Assembly (NCBI GenBank): GCA_902494625.1
Contig: CABUUB010000046.1
Coordinates: forward strand, 1-14,721
Source: an uncultured Collinsella sp.
GTDB lineage: Bacteria > Actinomycetota > Coriobacteriia > Coriobacteriales > Coriobacteriaceae
Direction of reading: 5' to 3'
DNA: 14,721 nt
Each line of letters starts with the position of its first letter. Position 1 is the first letter of the stretch. The position numbers and the translations under genes are program-made. The notes under the pieces were generated by a model. The model had not been told where the DNA came from. It did not search any database and saw only the letters and a list, made by a program, of their open reading frames with translations. This document shows positions 13,934 through 14,721 of the stretch, piece by piece.

Positions 13934-13955
13934 TATCATGGTGAAAGCGATTTCA
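13934..13955 (+). promoter_or_regulatory. probable promoter and LacI-family operator of the regulator gene
   Basis: TATCAT (13934-13939) is a good -10 box; the only -35-like sequence, TTGGTC at 13909-13914, is poor and 19 bp away. Immediately after it, TGAAAGCGATTTCA (13942-13955) matches every fixed position of the cre/LacI-family consensus TGWAANCGNTNWCA and covers the expected transcription start. A protein bound here would block transcription of the LacI-family gene that follows, so autoregulation or CcpA-like control is likely. Confidence 0.65.
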
Positions 13956-13970
13956 ATGACAGGGGTGCTC

Positions 13971-14721
13971 GTGGTAAAGATGAAAGATGTGGCCGAGCTG
14001 GCAGGCGTTTCGAGCGCCGCCGTCTCGCGCTACCTCAACGGTGGCTACATATCGGCGGATAAGGCCGAACGCATTAAGAAGGCGATTGAGCTGACAGGAT
14101 ACGTGCGGTCCAGCCAAGCTCGCGCGCTGCGCACCGGTTCCACCAAGCTCATCGGCGTTATCGTGCCTAAAATCAACTCGGAGTCCGTGAGCCGCATTAC
14201 CGCCGGCATTGGCCAGGTGCTCGGTCGCCGTGGCTACCAGATGCTGCTCGCCAATACCGACAACGCCCCCGATCGCGAGCTCGAGTACCTCGATTTATTC
14301 CAAAATCACCCGGTCGATGGCATCGTACTCGTGGCGACCATGATCACCGACGAACATCGTGCAGCCATTGCGTCTTGCCATGTGCCCATTGTGCTGATCG
14401 GCCAAAACGTCGAGGGCGCGGCTTGCGTCTATCACGACGATTACGAGGCCGCTTTTGAGCTGGGCCAGGCGCTCGCGAAGCATGTTGAGGGCAAGATTGC
14501 CTATATCGGTGTTACCGAGGAAGACCGTGCGGCCGGTTATGACCGCCGTCGTGGTTTTGAGGCGGGATTGCGCGCCGCGGGTAACCCGCTCGATGCCGCC
14601 TTGATTCGCCTGGGCTCGTTTACGCTCGACTCGGGCTATGGTGCGGCGCGTGAGCTGCTTTCCGTCGCTCCCGATGTTTCGTTTATCGCCTGCGCGACCG
14701 ACACCATGGCGGCGGGCGCGC
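13971..14721 (+). CDS. LacI-family transcriptional regulator, 3' end outside the window
   Basis: Two hundred and fifty codons are visible with no stop before the right edge. The GTG at 13971 is chosen because AGGGG (13961-13965) lies five bases upstream and because the resulting MVKMKDVAELAGVSSAAVSR is the classic LacI-type helix-turn-helix start; ATG 13980 or 13956 are alternatives. The hinge and first core strands follow (TKLIGVIVPKINSESVSRI), then the periplasmic-binding-protein-like sensor domain, with DGIVLVA, an IAYIGVT strand, a YDRRRGFEAGL block and the CATDTMAAGA region. It should repress sugar-uptake or sugar-use genes, probably including itself through the operator at 13942-13955. 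The sugar ligand cannot be told; the target operon is probably to the right. A link to the Pel operon is not indicated. Confidence 0.92.
   Translation, partial: MVKMKDVAELAGVSSAAVSRYLNGGYISADKAERIKKAIELTGYVRSSQARALRTGSTKLIGVIVPKINSESVSRITAGIGQVLGRRGYQMLLANTDNAPDRELEYLDLFQNHPVDGIVLVATMITDEHRAAIASCHVPIVLIGQNVEGAACVYHDDYEAAFELGQALAKHVEGKIAYIGVTEEDRAAGYDRRRGFEAGLRAAGNPLDAALIRLGSFTLDSGYGAARELLSVAPDVSFIACATDTMAAGA

Larger units (their letters stand above)
13732..13970. other. intergenic region between operon end and LacI-family gene
   Basis: These 239 bases contain, in order, the operon-end hairpin, the nested palindrome and the regulator promoter with its operator. No gene is supported. A minus-strand 79-codon frame (13700-13939) mainly translates the palindromes and is rejected. 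Confidence 0.55.

Noticed and set aside
13700..13939. 79-codon minus-strand frame between the operon and the regulator
   Set aside because: It mostly translates the hairpin and nested palindrome and overlaps the end of the DUF4956 gene.
1..14721. CRISPR array, tRNA, rRNA, insertion sequence or prophage genes
   Set aside because: No regularly spaced repeats, tRNA-like cloverleaf, conserved rRNA stretch or transposase/integrase motif was seen by reading.

Overview
The window most likely comes from a Gram-positive gut actinobacterium of the Coriobacteriia, probably Collinsella or a close relative. The main genes are GC-rich with strong G/C preference at third codon positions, have Gram-positive-type AGGAGG ribosome binding sites, and belong to a Pel polysaccharide operon of the Gram-positive layout, without the outer-membrane proteins PelB and PelC. 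The genus is inferred from style and gene content; there is no marker gene to prove it.

Positions 1-387 hold no confident gene. An open frame runs in from the left edge to a stop at 183-185. It runs straight into a terminator-like hairpin with competing alternative pairings, followed by AT-rich DNA and a perfect 21-bp-arm palindrome directly in front of the first gene. Positions 388-2309 carry two adjacent, visibly AT-richer genes: an AAA15/OLD-like ABC-type ATPase and a small RloB/AbiLii-type TOPRIM-like protein. This pair looks like an acquired phage-defence module (AbiL / PARIS / OLD-like in architecture). Positions 2310-2605 are intergenic, with inverted repeats and the probable promoter of the next operon.

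Positions 2606-13731 form one tightly packed eight-gene operon whose genes overlap by 4-14 nt or are 3 nt apart. It contains an SDR-like/PelD fusion with a c-di-GMP-type RxxD site, PelE, a PelA-type deacetylase (DUF2194), the glycosyltransferase PelF and the transporter PelG. It continues without a break into a CotH-like kinase lipoprotein, a VTC (polyphosphate-polymerase-like) protein and a DUF4956 membrane protein. The first five should make, export and deacetylate a cationic Pel-like polysaccharide under c-di-GMP control. The last three form a recurrent but poorly understood surface module whose coupling to Pel is the most interesting feature here. A 9-bp stem hairpin (13739-13760) follows the last stop.

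Positions 13732-13970 contain a nested palindromic element of unknown role and a promoter region with a perfect match to the cre/LacI-family operator consensus. A LacI-family regulator starts at GTG 13971 and runs off the right edge. No rRNA, tRNA, CRISPR array, insertion sequence or phage gene was seen.
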